Shown: piece after piece, positions 1 to 5,409 of the stretch | Layout: each line of letters begins with the position of its first letter | Numbering within the stretch: the stretch's first letter is position 1 | NCBI GenBank assembly: GCA_945935945.1 | Contig: CAMESA010000072.1 | Location: 1 to 5,448, forward strand | DNA from: an uncultured Mollicutes bacterium | Lineage (GTDB): Bacteria; Bacillota_I; Bacilli_A; RFN20; CAG-826 | DNA: 5,448 nucleotides | Direction of reading: 5' to 3' | Notes under the pieces: model-generated | Told to the model about the DNA's origin: nothing | The model's input: the letters and a program-made list of their open reading frames with translations, nothing else | Database searches by the model: none | Position numbers and translations under genes: made by a program

Positions 1-169
1 GATGTTGATATGTCTTATTTTCTAATTTTTCTAAAATAGTTGTCAAATTACAACAAAAAGCTAGTTCAAATCGAACCAGCTTTTCTTTATGGCATGTATT
101 TGAACGTATATTTTTATAAACATCAATCATTTTATCGATTGATAAAATATCTTTATAACATACTGCCAT
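1..169 (-). CDS. Reverse transcriptase-like protein, N-terminal 56 codons (partial, runs off left edge)
   Basis: An open frame of 56 codons starts at ATG 169-167 and continues without a stop to the window edge. The start overlaps the stop of the preceding gene as TAATG. An AGGA Shine-Dalgarno lies 8 nt upstream (181-178) inside that gene, so translation looks independent but coupled. The visible peptide has the layout I associate with the N-terminus of diversity-generating or other bacterial reverse transcriptases: an opening DILSIDKMIDVYKNIRSNT segment, a basic stretch, an RFEL segment, a helix, then LEKLENKTYQH at the edge. In those families the TY is followed by a G/P and a conserved EPK-type strand. 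The catalytic YxDD region would lie beyond the window, so the call rests on pattern memory of a short segment. Alternatives are a group II intron maturase, a retron or a defence reverse transcriptase, or a chance frame. The surface-protein gene upstream favours a diversity-generating element. Confidence 0.55.
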   Translation of the reverse strand, partial: MAVCYKDILSIDKMIDVYKNIRSNTCHKEKLVRFELAFCCNLTTILEKLENKTYQH

Positions 170-576
170 TATTTCATTCCTACAGATTCTAACTGATAAT
201 CTCCGTCTTGGGCTTGATAAGTATAAACCTGTAATGTTCCTTGATCTAACATCTCATTTAATTCATCTTCTTGATATGTTCCTATTTCTTTTCCATTTAA
301 ATCATATAATGTTTCATTTTCAATATATCCTGCTTTGACATTTAAAGTAAGTGTCTCTTCATTATTACTATATCCATATAACTTAGATACATATTTCTTA
401 CTATCACACTTTACTTTCTTTCTTGTTAATTGATCTCTATTTAATTCATATGCATATCCTTCATATACATAATCTTCAAATGCTTCTGGTATATCTTCAT
501 TCTTTAATATCTTTTCTGCACTCTTTATATAATCATCTTTTGTAATTTCATTTTCTAATATTTTATCTTTCTTCAT
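169..576 (-). CDS. Hypothetical protein, 135 aa, possibly the 3' part of a larger gene
   Basis: I do not recognise this protein with confidence. Residues 1-55 are charged and probably helical (ENEITKDDYIKSAEKILKN). Residues 56-135 look beta-rich and Tyr/Asp/Glu-rich, with a single Cys57 and a segment YDLNGKEIGTY. It has no signal peptide or membrane segment, although its composition resembles exported domains. It begins 11 nt after the stop of the surface-protein gene and ends overlapping the reverse transcriptase-like start, so it is the middle cistron. Upstream of ATG 576 there is only GGA three bases away, a poor Shine-Dalgarno. Its frame is open for 15 more codons upstream but offers no ATG, GTG or TTG there. 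Either it is reached by coupling, or it has lost its original 5' end. It does not resemble the helical-bundle Avd accessory protein of classical diversity-generating elements. The frame is probably real; its role is unknown. Confidence 0.6.
   Translation of the reverse strand: MKKDKILENEITKDDYIKSAEKILKNEDIPEAFEDYVYEGYAYELNRDQLTRKKVKCDSKKYVSKLYGYSNNEETLTLNVKAGYIENETLYDLNGKEIGTYQEDELNEMLDQGTLQVYTYQAQDGDYQLESVGMK
178..181 (-). promoter_or_regulatory. Ribosome binding site of the reverse transcriptase-like gene
   Basis: AGGA on the minus strand sits 8 nt before ATG 169, inside the last codons of the 135-aa gene. With the TAATG overlap it fixes the start of the downstream frame and suggests translational coupling. 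Confidence 0.5.
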
Positions 577-587
577 CTGTCCAAAGA

Positions 588-1784
588 TTAAATATAGTAG
601 TATGTGTATAATCCACTCTCTTTATCATTACTGTTCACTGTAATTGTCATCGTATCATCATTCGGTGTTAATGTAATATCAGTTAAAGTTGGTTCTGTTC
701 CGTCAATCATATATGCATTACTACATTTTGTATTTTCATTTCCTTTTCTATCTGTTGCTTTGATACATACTTTCTGTCCTTTGCTGTTACTACTAAACTG
801 TACATGTCCTACTCCTTCAGTAAGTTCTAGTTCTTCTGTTGGAGTACAATTTGTTTCAGTAGTTGTACAGTATAATGCTTCTTTAACTTGATCATTATCT
901 GTTATTTTTGAATCAATTGTTAATCCTTGATACCAATTATTCTCTCCAGTTTGATGATCTCCTAAAGATAATTGGATATTTGGTTTTGTTTTATCATCTG
1001 TTTTCACAGTTTTACTTGAAAAGACTACTTCTCCACTTACATCTTCTGCTTTTACATAAATTGTATATTCTGTATTTGGTTTTAAATCATAGAATGTATA
1101 ATTTTTATCTGTTTTCTCATACCATTTATCATTGTCTAGTGAGAAATAATATTTAATTGCGTTTGTCGCATTTATGGTTGTAGCCAGACTCGTTTCTTCA
1201 GTTTGGATATCAATTCCTTGAATTCCTAAATCACCCATTTCTGGTAAGTCTGCTCCAGCAAAGTTAGATTCACTTCCCTCTTGTAGATAATCAAGATTCA
1301 TTGATAAATCTATATTGGTAATATCTGGTGTAGATGTGATGTTCTCATTATAACGAATTGTTAAAGTAAATGTTTTTTCTTCATCTACATTTAAAGCTTC
1401 ACCTGATTGAATTCCTTCTACTGAAAACAAGAATACTTCTTGATCTTTCATCTTAATCTTAATAGAATCTAATACGGCATTCAATGTTCCTTGATTGGCC
1501 ACTGTGATATCATAACTAATATAATCTCCTGGTAATTCAAATTTGGCATTGATGGTCGCACTTGTTCCACTGTGATTTGGTTCTGTTACATTACTAGCTG
1601 TAGCAGACTTTTCTTTGGTTACAATATCAGTAATTAAAATATTCCAATCACTGGTAATCGTTCCTGTTCCTTTAATATCTAGATCTTGTGATAGAAGTGC
1701 GTATCCTAGTCCTAACATTAAGAATACACAGATTACTACTAATCCTATTAATAAATATTGTTTCTTTTTCATCCTTCTTCTCAT
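588..1784 (-). CDS. Membrane-anchored TasA/camelysin-like surface protein with Ig/fibronectin-like repeats, apparently truncated
   Basis: The protein is 398 aa if it starts at ATG 1784, where GAGG (1795-1792) is 7 nt upstream. ATG 1790 directly abuts AGGA and would add two residues. Numbering from ATG 1790: a basic N-terminus, a hydrophobic segment at 12-34 ending LGLGYALLSQ, then a TasA/camelysin-like beta domain at about 35-170 (IKGTGTITSDW, a GDYISYDITVANQGTL motif). A fibronectin type III-like unit follows at about 190-265 (IKYYFSLDND, YTFYDLKPNTEYTIYVKAED). A third beta domain at about 268-365 has four cysteines (308, 315, 342, 356) that could form disulfides. A new unit starts at 366 but the protein stops at YTYYYI, aligning with only the first strands of the fibronectin-like unit. 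It should sit on the cell surface, tethered by its N-terminal helix, with roles in matrix, adhesion or display inferred from the family. It is first in the operon, behind a long structured leader. If the element is a diversity-generating one, this is the likely target, but its expected C-terminal variable domain is missing. Confidence 0.8.
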   Translation of the reverse strand: MRRRMKKKQYLLIGLVVICVFLMLGLGYALLSQDLDIKGTGTITSDWNILITDIVTKEKSATASNVTEPNHSGTSATINAKFELPGDYISYDITVANQGTLNAVLDSIKIKMKDQEVFLFSVEGIQSGEALNVDEEKTFTLTIRYNENITSTPDITNIDLSMNLDYLQEGSESNFAGADLPEMGDLGIQGIDIQTEETSLATTINATNAIKYYFSLDNDKWYEKTDKNYTFYDLKPNTEYTIYVKAEDVSGEVVFSSKTVKTDDKTKPNIQLSLGDHQTGENNWYQGLTIDSKITDNDQVKEALYCTTTETNCTPTEELELTEGVGHVQFSSNSKGQKVCIKATDRKGNENTKCSNAYMIDGTEPTLTDITLTPNDDTMTITVNSNDKESGLYTYYYI

Positions 1785-1790
1785 CTCCAT

Positions 1791-1800
1791 TCCTCTCCCT
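1791..1800 (-). promoter_or_regulatory. Purine-rich ribosome binding region deciding the start of the surface-protein gene
   Basis: The minus strand reads AGGGAGAGGA directly before ATG 1790. GAGG (1795-1792) is 7 nt from ATG 1784, the best spacing. ATG 1790 would use AGGGAG (1800-1795) at only 4 nt, and ATG 1772 has no well-spaced site. I therefore prefer 1784. Confidence 0.5.
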
Positions 1801-1848
1801 TTCTAGTTGTTATAAAATCGATAGGAGGATCTAAGAAATGGCCACGAG

Positions 1849-1882
1849 AAAAAGTTGTTTCCACTACGAAAACAACTTTTTT
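1849..1882 (-). terminator. Bidirectional intrinsic-terminator hairpin in the leader of the surface-protein operon
   Basis: Positions 1849-1860 (AAAAAGTTGTTT) and 1870-1881 (AAACAACTTTTT) form a perfect 12-bp stem around a 9-nt loop. There are T tracts on both strands: five on the minus strand and six on the plus strand. It lies about 60 nt before the start of the surface-protein gene and downstream of the inferred minus-strand promoter, so for that transcript it would act as an attenuator rather than a 3' end. On the plus strand it could end a short antisense RNA. Confidence 0.55.
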
Positions 1883-1928
1883 AAGTTTAAAATATTCAAT
1901 AAAATGCTTATTTATAAGGGTTAAAGTA

Positions 1929-1967
1929 CTAAATCTCCCCCCATGGTAACACTTTGCGAACTGTCAT
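1929..1967 (-). CDS. Putative 12-aa leader peptide in the surface-protein operon leader
   Basis: ATG 1967 starts a 12-codon frame, MTVRKVLPWGEI, ending in TAG 1931-1929. An AGGAG Shine-Dalgarno (1981-1977) lies 9 nt upstream, the best ribosome site in this leader. The frame begins about 25 nt after the inferred transcription start and is followed about 50 nt later by the terminator-like hairpin, the usual order for leader-peptide attenuation. Its PWGEI end includes a run of six G in the DNA (1942-1937). I know of no named leader peptide with this sequence. Alternatively the stretch is a structured RNA: GTGAC (1976...) and GTTAC (...1946) can pair around an inner CGAA/TTCG stem, and the ATG would then be incidental. 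Confidence 0.35.
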   Translation of the reverse strand: MTVRKVLPWGEI

Positions 1968-1998
1968 ATTTCGTCACTCCTAGCTTCTATATTACCTT

Positions 1999-2027
1999 CA
2001 TATAACAGGAAAATCTGCGAAAAGCAA
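1999..2027 (-). promoter_or_regulatory. Promoter of the surface-protein/reverse transcriptase-like operon
   Basis: An extended -10, TG-T-TATATG (TG at 2007-2006, hexamer 2004-1999), is preceded at exactly 17 nt by TTGCTT (2027-2022) as a weak -35. Transcription would start near 1992. A perfect TTGACA sits further upstream at 2050-2045, but its best downstream hexamer (TATTGC, 15-nt spacing) is poor; it may be an alternative start. An 8-bp palindrome ACAATTGT (2029-2036) between the two could be an operator, but this is not strong. Confidence 0.4.
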
Positions 2028-2065
2028 TACAATTGTTTGTGGAGTGTCAACGTACTTTTTGTATC

Positions 2066-2088
2066 AAAAAAAGAACCAATAAAGGCTC
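2066..2088 (-). terminator. Intrinsic terminator of the cvpA-trxA operon
   Basis: Two bases after the trxA stop, GAGCC (2088-2084) pairs with GGTTC (2077-2073), including one G-U pair, around a 6-nt loop. It is followed by seven T on the minus strand (2072-2066). The stem is short but position and T tract are right. Confidence 0.6.
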
Positions 2089-2089
2089 A

Positions 2090-2398
2090 TTATTTGTTAT
2101 TATCAATAAATTGTTGTAAAGATTCTTTTGGTTGGAAACCACCTGTTTTTGCAACTACTTGCCCATCTTTAAATAGTACTAATGTTGGAACACTCATAAT
2201 ACCATATTGGCGTGCTAAATTCATTGATTCATCGATATCGACTTTTACAATATCAATACTATCACGATCATTTGCCATATCTTCTAAGACTGGTCCCAAC
2301 ATTCTACATGGTCCACACCATGTTGCAAAAAAGTCAACAAGTACAAGTCCTTTACCTGTCATTTCTTGAAAATTACTTTCATTCGCATGTTTTAACAT
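2090..2398 (-). CDS. trxA: Thioredoxin
   Basis: A cytoplasmic thiol-disulfide reductant of 102 aa, the normal length for a single-domain thioredoxin. The redox motif WCGPC is at residues 27-31 (catalytic Cys28 and Cys31). The buried Asp22 lies six residues before Cys28 as in the family. The cis-proline is Pro71 in SVPT, and the KDG/GG loop follows at 78-87. The start has GGGAG (2412-2408) 9 nt upstream, inside the end of the cvpA-like gene; only 2 nt separate the two genes, so they are cotranscribed and probably translationally coupled. By family knowledge it reduces disulfides in enzymes such as ribonucleotide reductase and is recharged by thioredoxin reductase, which is not in the window. 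All key residues are intact. Confidence 0.97.
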   Translation of the reverse strand: MLKHANESNFQEMTGKGLVLVDFFATWCGPCRMLGPVLEDMANDRDSIDIVKVDIDESMNLARQYGIMSVPTLVLFKDGQVVAKTGGFQPKESLQQFIDNNK

Positions 2399-2400
2399 TT

Positions 2401-3120
2401 TTATTTACTCCCTTCATATTGATTTAAAATACTTTCAACACCAGTTATTTTTAATTTACCACTGTCAATTAATCCTTTAAGAGAATCATAACTTACAATA
2501 TGATATTTCAAAAATAAGTCTAATGTTTCTTTATTTAATTCATTCTTATCTGTTGTATCTTTATATTTTTCTTTTAAATCAGCAAATTCATTTACTACAT
2601 TTAAGCTTTTACTAACAGCATTTGATAGCATTGGTGTATGATTTAACATTTGATTTTTAATTCCTGATTCATGAAATTCTGGAATTTGAAAAATAGGAAG
2701 TGATAAACAATATAGTCCAATAAATACCATAATATATCCTTCAATAAATCCTACTACCATTCCTAATAATTTAGAAGGAATTCCTAAAATTACTGTAAAT
2801 TTTAAAATTGTTTCAACAATTCCTGTTATCCTTACTACAAAATGATAAACAGCCATTAAAATAAAATATACAAGTAAGAAAGAAATTACTTCATACATTA
2901 ATATATTTAATACCGTAACACCTGCTAAATCACCACTAAATGTTAAAAACGGTACAAATTGATATAAAATTCCTGACACAAAATCCTTTAAAAAATATGC
3001 TAAGATTACAACAATAAAAAATCCAACAAATGAAATTGTTTGTCTAATGACACCATTTTTAAAACCAATGACAGCTCCCATCATCAATAACAGTATAATA
3101 ATGATATCTATAATATTCAC
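2401..3120 (-). CDS. CvpA-family membrane protein
   Basis: A 239-aa integral membrane protein. The first segment (residues 3-20, NIIDIIIILLLMMGAVIGFKNG) shows the typical CvpA opening: Asp at the start of the helix and a Gly-x-x-x-Gly turn near its end. Further hydrophobic segments lie at about 27-46, 66-96 and 105-140, giving four membrane spans. The tail from about 145 is polar and lysine/asparagine-rich, probably cytoplasmic. The family was named for colicin V production; in Gram-positives its job is not settled. The start is supported by AGGTGAT (3130-3124) 3 nt before ATG, a perfect match to the 3' part of the anti-Shine-Dalgarno. It is first in a two-gene operon with trxA and divergent from rnhC. 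The common B. subtilis context of cvpA-like genes beside rnhC and mutS2 agrees with this layout. Confidence 0.85.
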   Translation of the reverse strand: MNIIDIIIILLLMMGAVIGFKNGVIRQTISFVGFFIVVILAYFLKDFVSGILYQFVPFLTFSGDLAGVTVLNILMYEVISFLLVYFILMAVYHFVVRITGIVETILKFTVILGIPSKLLGMVVGFIEGYIMVFIGLYCLSLPIFQIPEFHESGIKNQMLNHTPMLSNAVSKSLNVVNEFADLKEKYKDTTDKNELNKETLDLFLKYHIVSYDSLKGLIDSGKLKITGVESILNQYEGSK

Positions 3121-3137
3121 TCTATCACCTCTCTATT

Positions 3138-3143
3138 ATTATA
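3138..3143 (-). promoter_or_regulatory. -10 box of the cvpA-trxA promoter
   Basis: A perfect TATAAT on the minus strand lies 17 nt before the cvpA-like ATG. No good -35 is present at 16-19 nt; the region is T-rich. Transcription would begin near 3131, giving a leader of only about 11 nt that starts at the Shine-Dalgarno. Confidence 0.5.
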
Positions 3144-3168
3144 TTACAAAGTGAGAAAAAATAAAAGT

Positions 3169-3196
3169 TTGTTTTCCAATAATTTTATGTTAAAAT
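3169..3196 (+). promoter_or_regulatory. rnhC promoter
   Basis: TTGTTT (3169-3174) and an extended -10 TG-T-TAAAAT (hexamer 3191-3196) are 16 nt apart. The predicted start, near 3203, coincides with the Shine-Dalgarno GGTGAT (3203-3208), so the leader would be about 9 nt. Confidence 0.5.
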
Positions 3197-3211
3197 GAAA
3201 TTGGTGATGTT

Positions 3212-4186
3212 ATGACAATTACTTTGAAAATTAGTGATAATACAAAAGAAAAAATGATAGAATATTTTAAGGACAAAAAAAGACCTAAAACACCTCCTTA
3301 TGCTGTATTTCAAGCAGATGAAGCAGATACTGTTGTTACACTTTACGAATCAGGAAAAGTTGTTTTTCAAGGAATTAGCGCTGATATCGATGCAGCCTTA
3401 TGGAAGCAAATGGAACAAAATTTAAATCCATTAAAAAAAGTTCAAGAAACAAATAGTGAAGATAAAAAAGATAAAAAGAAAAAAGATGAATTTGAAGATT
3501 CAAAACAAATTTCTAAATTATATTATTCTAGAACAATTGGTAGCGATGAAGTTGGAACTGGTGACTATTTTGGTCCTATTGTTGTAACTGCTAGTTATGT
3601 AGAAAAAGAAGACATTCCTTTTTTAGAAGAACTAGGTGTAAAAGATAGTAAAAAAATGAGTGATGAAAAAATATTAGAAATCGTTCCTAAAATTATCCAA
3701 AAAATTTCTTATACAACTGTAATTTTAAATAATAAAGAATATAATGAAAAATATAAACAAGATATTAATATGAATAAAATGAAAGCCATTTTACATAACC
3801 GTGTTTTATATGGACAATTAGTCAAAGCAAAAAAAGAAGAAAAAGAAGTAGATGCTGTCATTGTTGATCAATTTGCTAACCCTTACGTATATTACAATTA
3901 CTTAAAAGATTTAGATCATGTAGTTAGAAAAATTACTTTTTTTACCAAAGCAGAAGATAAATTTTTAAGTGTTGCTTGTTCTTCTTTAATTAGTCGTTAT
4001 ATTTTCTTAAAAGAATTTAAAAAACTAGAAGAAAAATTAGATATGCCTCTTGTAAAAGGAGCTTCTAATCTTGTTGATGAAACTGCACTTAAAATTGTAG
4101 AAAAATACGGTTTTGAAAAACTATATGAAGTTGCGAAAATGAATTTTAAAAACACTGAAAAAATAAAAGAACTTATGAAAAAATAA
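3212..4186 (+). CDS. rnhC: Ribonuclease HIII
   Basis: This enzyme cleaves the RNA strand of RNA-DNA hybrids in the cytoplasm and removes R-loops and primer remnants. The 324-aa protein has the two-domain layout of RNase HIII. Residues 1-75 form the TBP-like substrate-binding domain (DUF3378 type; AVFQADEADTVVTLYESGKV). A very charged Lys/Asp linker follows at about 80-98. The catalytic domain starts with IGSDEVGTGDYFGP (109-122), whose Asp112 and Glu113 are catalytic. GVKDSKKMSD (142-151), VIVDQF with catalytic Asp219, and KAEDKFLSVACSSLISR (246-262) follow. The GTGDYFGP form separates HIII from HII (usually GRGxxxGP). The Shine-Dalgarno GGTGAT is 3 nt before ATG. It stands alone as a transcript between its own promoter and terminator. 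Confidence 0.96.
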   Translation: MTITLKISDNTKEKMIEYFKDKKRPKTPPYAVFQADEADTVVTLYESGKVVFQGISADIDAALWKQMEQNLNPLKKVQETNSEDKKDKKKKDEFEDSKQISKLYYSRTIGSDEVGTGDYFGPIVVTASYVEKEDIPFLEELGVKDSKKMSDEKILEIVPKIIQKISYTTVILNNKEYNEKYKQDINMNKMKAILHNRVLYGQLVKAKKEEKEVDAVIVDQFANPYVYYNYLKDLDHVVRKITFFTKAEDKFLSVACSSLISRYIFLKEFKKLEEKLDMPLVKGASNLVDETALKIVEKYGFEKLYEVAKMNFKNTEKIKELMKK

Positions 4187-4210
4187 TTTCTGATTCTAGA
4201 AATTATTTTT
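4181..4210 (+). terminator. rnhC terminator
   Basis: AAATAATTTCT (4181-4191) pairs perfectly with AGAAATTATTT (4198-4208) around a 6-nt loop; the T-rich 3' arm runs on to 4210. The stem is long but has only two G-C pairs, and it includes the rnhC stop codon. Confidence 0.6.
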
Positions 4211-4212
4211 AC

Positions 4213-4240
4213 TTGCAATAAAAAAGATTTTGTGTATAAT
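4213..4240 (+). promoter_or_regulatory. Promoter of the lipoprotein metallopeptidase gene
   Basis: TTGCAA (4213-4218) and a perfect TATAAT (4235-4240) are 16 nt apart, with transcription starting near 4247. This excludes the upstream in-frame GTG at 4232, which lies inside the promoter, as the start of the next gene. Confidence 0.65.
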
Positions 4241-4264
4241 AGTCATACAGAAAAAGGGGATGAT

Positions 4265-5299
4265 ATGAAAATGAAACGTTTCAAAATTTTTTCTAAACTC
4301 TTGTTAACTGGAAATCTCATTTTAACTGGTTGTAGCTATGAGAAAGAAAGTGATTGGTATCAAGAATATACTAGTGATACCATTGAAACAAAAGATATCC
4401 AAATCATCCATGAAAATCCTTTTCATCCAAATCAATCCATAGAAGAACAAACTACTTACTTACAACAACTCATTATGAATAATCCAACCATGACAGAATT
4501 ACAAAAATATTGGGCTCTAGCCTATCAACCTTTATTATTAAAATTATTAACAAAAGATTCAGAATTAATTTATCAAGCATTAAATCAATTACAAATAGAC
4601 ACTGTTCAATTTTATAATTCTAATTTAAATGGAATATATTATGATCATTTATTACTAATTAGTGATGATTTATTAAGTAGCAATGATTTAGAATCATGTA
4701 CCTTTCAACATGAATTTGCTCATGCGATTACAAGTCGTATTCATGATGGTAGCAAGACCCTCTACTCTTTTGAAGAAGCAATTGCATCTATTTTAGCGGA
4801 TGAATTTAGTGTTGGAACTTATAATACTTCTTATCGTGATTTAGCTGTTATGGTGAGAATGCTAATTGAAATTGTTGGTGTAGAACCATTTTATGATATG
4901 ATGATAAACGGTAATATAGACTCATTAAAAGAAGCAATCAAAAATATTGATTCTAATTTTCACATCGACGATATTCTTTATCCCATGGATGTTATCTATG
5001 AAGAAAATACTTTTTCAGACGAACCAAATCCTATTCTTATCAATTCTTATATTCCTAATATCATACAATTATATGAAACAAAATATCAAACATCCTATAT
5101 AGAAAACCAAGCTATGAATTATTATATTCAATTTTTAAGTAGACAAACAATTGATTTAGATTCTCGTTACTATGCATATTTAGATAATTGTTACTTTAAT
5201 TCAGAAGGATATCGTATGCTTGTTTTTTATGATAAAAATTGTAATTATTTTTCATCTATGGAATTAGATAATCAAAATTCATTCCAAAAGAAAAAGTGA
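4265..5299 (+). CDS. Lipoprotein with HExxH zinc-metallopeptidase signature
   Basis: A 344-aa protein from ATG 4265, preceded by AAAGGGGATGAT, a near match to the full Shine-Dalgarno. The signal peptide is basic (MKMKRFK), then hydrophobic, and ends in the lipobox LTGC; Cys23 would be lipidated, placing the protein on the outer face of the membrane. The mature part has an acidic, Gln/Asn/Tyr-rich linker to about residue 60, then a mainly helical domain. HEFAH at 149-153 is an HExxH zinc site (His149, Glu150, His153). EEAIASILADE (170-180) offers Glu170 or Glu171 as third zinc ligand, 17-18 residues after His153, a spacing reminiscent of gluzincins such as M1 and thermolysin relatives. I cannot name a family; substrate and role are unknown. 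It has its own promoter. Stop is TGA; under a Mollicutes code only a few residues would be added before TAA. Confidence is high for the lipoprotein, moderate for peptidase activity. Confidence 0.8.
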   Translation: MKMKRFKIFSKLLLTGNLILTGCSYEKESDWYQEYTSDTIETKDIQIIHENPFHPNQSIEEQTTYLQQLIMNNPTMTELQKYWALAYQPLLLKLLTKDSELIYQALNQLQIDTVQFYNSNLNGIYYDHLLLISDDLLSSNDLESCTFQHEFAHAITSRIHDGSKTLYSFEEAIASILADEFSVGTYNTSYRDLAVMVRMLIEIVGVEPFYDMMINGNIDSLKEAIKNIDSNFHIDDILYPMDVIYEENTFSDEPNPILINSYIPNIIQLYETKYQTSYIENQAMNYYIQFLSRQTIDLDSRYYAYLDNCYFNSEGYRMLVFYDKNCNYFSSMELDNQNSFQKKK

Positions 5300-5366
5300 T
5301 ATTTAATCACCTAACATAAATCTAAATTTTCTCACTTTACAAATCCAGTCGATTTTATTAAAAGTA

Positions 5367-5395
5367 TTGACTATATAATTGTTTTATGATATCAT
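5367..5395 (+). promoter_or_regulatory. Strong extended -10 promoter reading toward the right edge
   Basis: TTGACT (5367-5372) and TATCAT (5390-5395) are 17 nt apart, with TG at 5387-5388 giving an extended -10 (TG-A-TATCAT). Transcription would begin near 5402. No gene start follows inside the window. Confidence 0.6.
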
Positions 5396-5409
5396 TTATA
5401 TCGATTGGT

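Larger units (their letters stand above)
1801..2065. other. Intergenic leader region between trxA terminator and surface-protein gene
   Basis: This gene-poor stretch holds, in minus-strand order, a TTGACA box, an extended -10 promoter, a 12-codon ORF with strong Shine-Dalgarno, an A/T-rich spacer, a terminator-like hairpin and a CCUCCU element (1828-1823). On the plus strand the last element reads as AGGAGGAT, a near-perfect Shine-Dalgarno before ATG 1838. I see no tRNA, no insertion-sequence end and no riboswitch I can name. Confidence 0.6.

Noticed and set aside
604..1156. Plus-strand open frames of 95 and 82 codons opposite the surface-protein gene
   Set aside because: They are low-complexity Leu/Ser/Val-rich shadows of the minus-strand gene, without promoter or ribosome sites.
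1..1790. Template or variable repeat of a diversity-generating retroelement within the window
   Set aside because: By eye I find no long near-repeat with adenine-directed differences. The Tyr-rich end of the surface protein (YTYYYI) matches the ordinary fibronectin-like strand and is not evidence of mutagenesis.
1929..1992. Cyclic-di-GMP-I riboswitch, suggested by a CGCAAAG string in the leader
   Set aside because: The other conserved parts of that aptamer, including the tetraloop receptor and its paired stems, are not found around it.
2037..2369. Plus-strand 110-codon frame opposite trxA
   Set aside because: It is the complement of the certain thioredoxin gene and its terminator, and shows no family features.
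4232..4264. Earlier GTG start for the metallopeptidase lipoprotein
   Set aside because: GTG 4232 lies within the promoter -10 region and has no ribosome site. ATG 4265 has a strong Shine-Dalgarno and gives a proper lipoprotein signal peptide.
5296..5310. Hairpin GTGAT/ATCAC at the lipoprotein stop as a terminator
   Set aside because: The stem is only 5 bp and the plus strand lacks a T tract. A T tract exists only on the minus strand, where no gene is visible to the right. No convincing terminator for the lipoprotein gene is seen.
5327..5338. TTTTCTCACTTT repeated near the cvpA promoter (3159-3148, minus) and here
   Set aside because: A 12-base A/T-rich match seen once elsewhere, in unlike settings relative to promoters; chance is likely.
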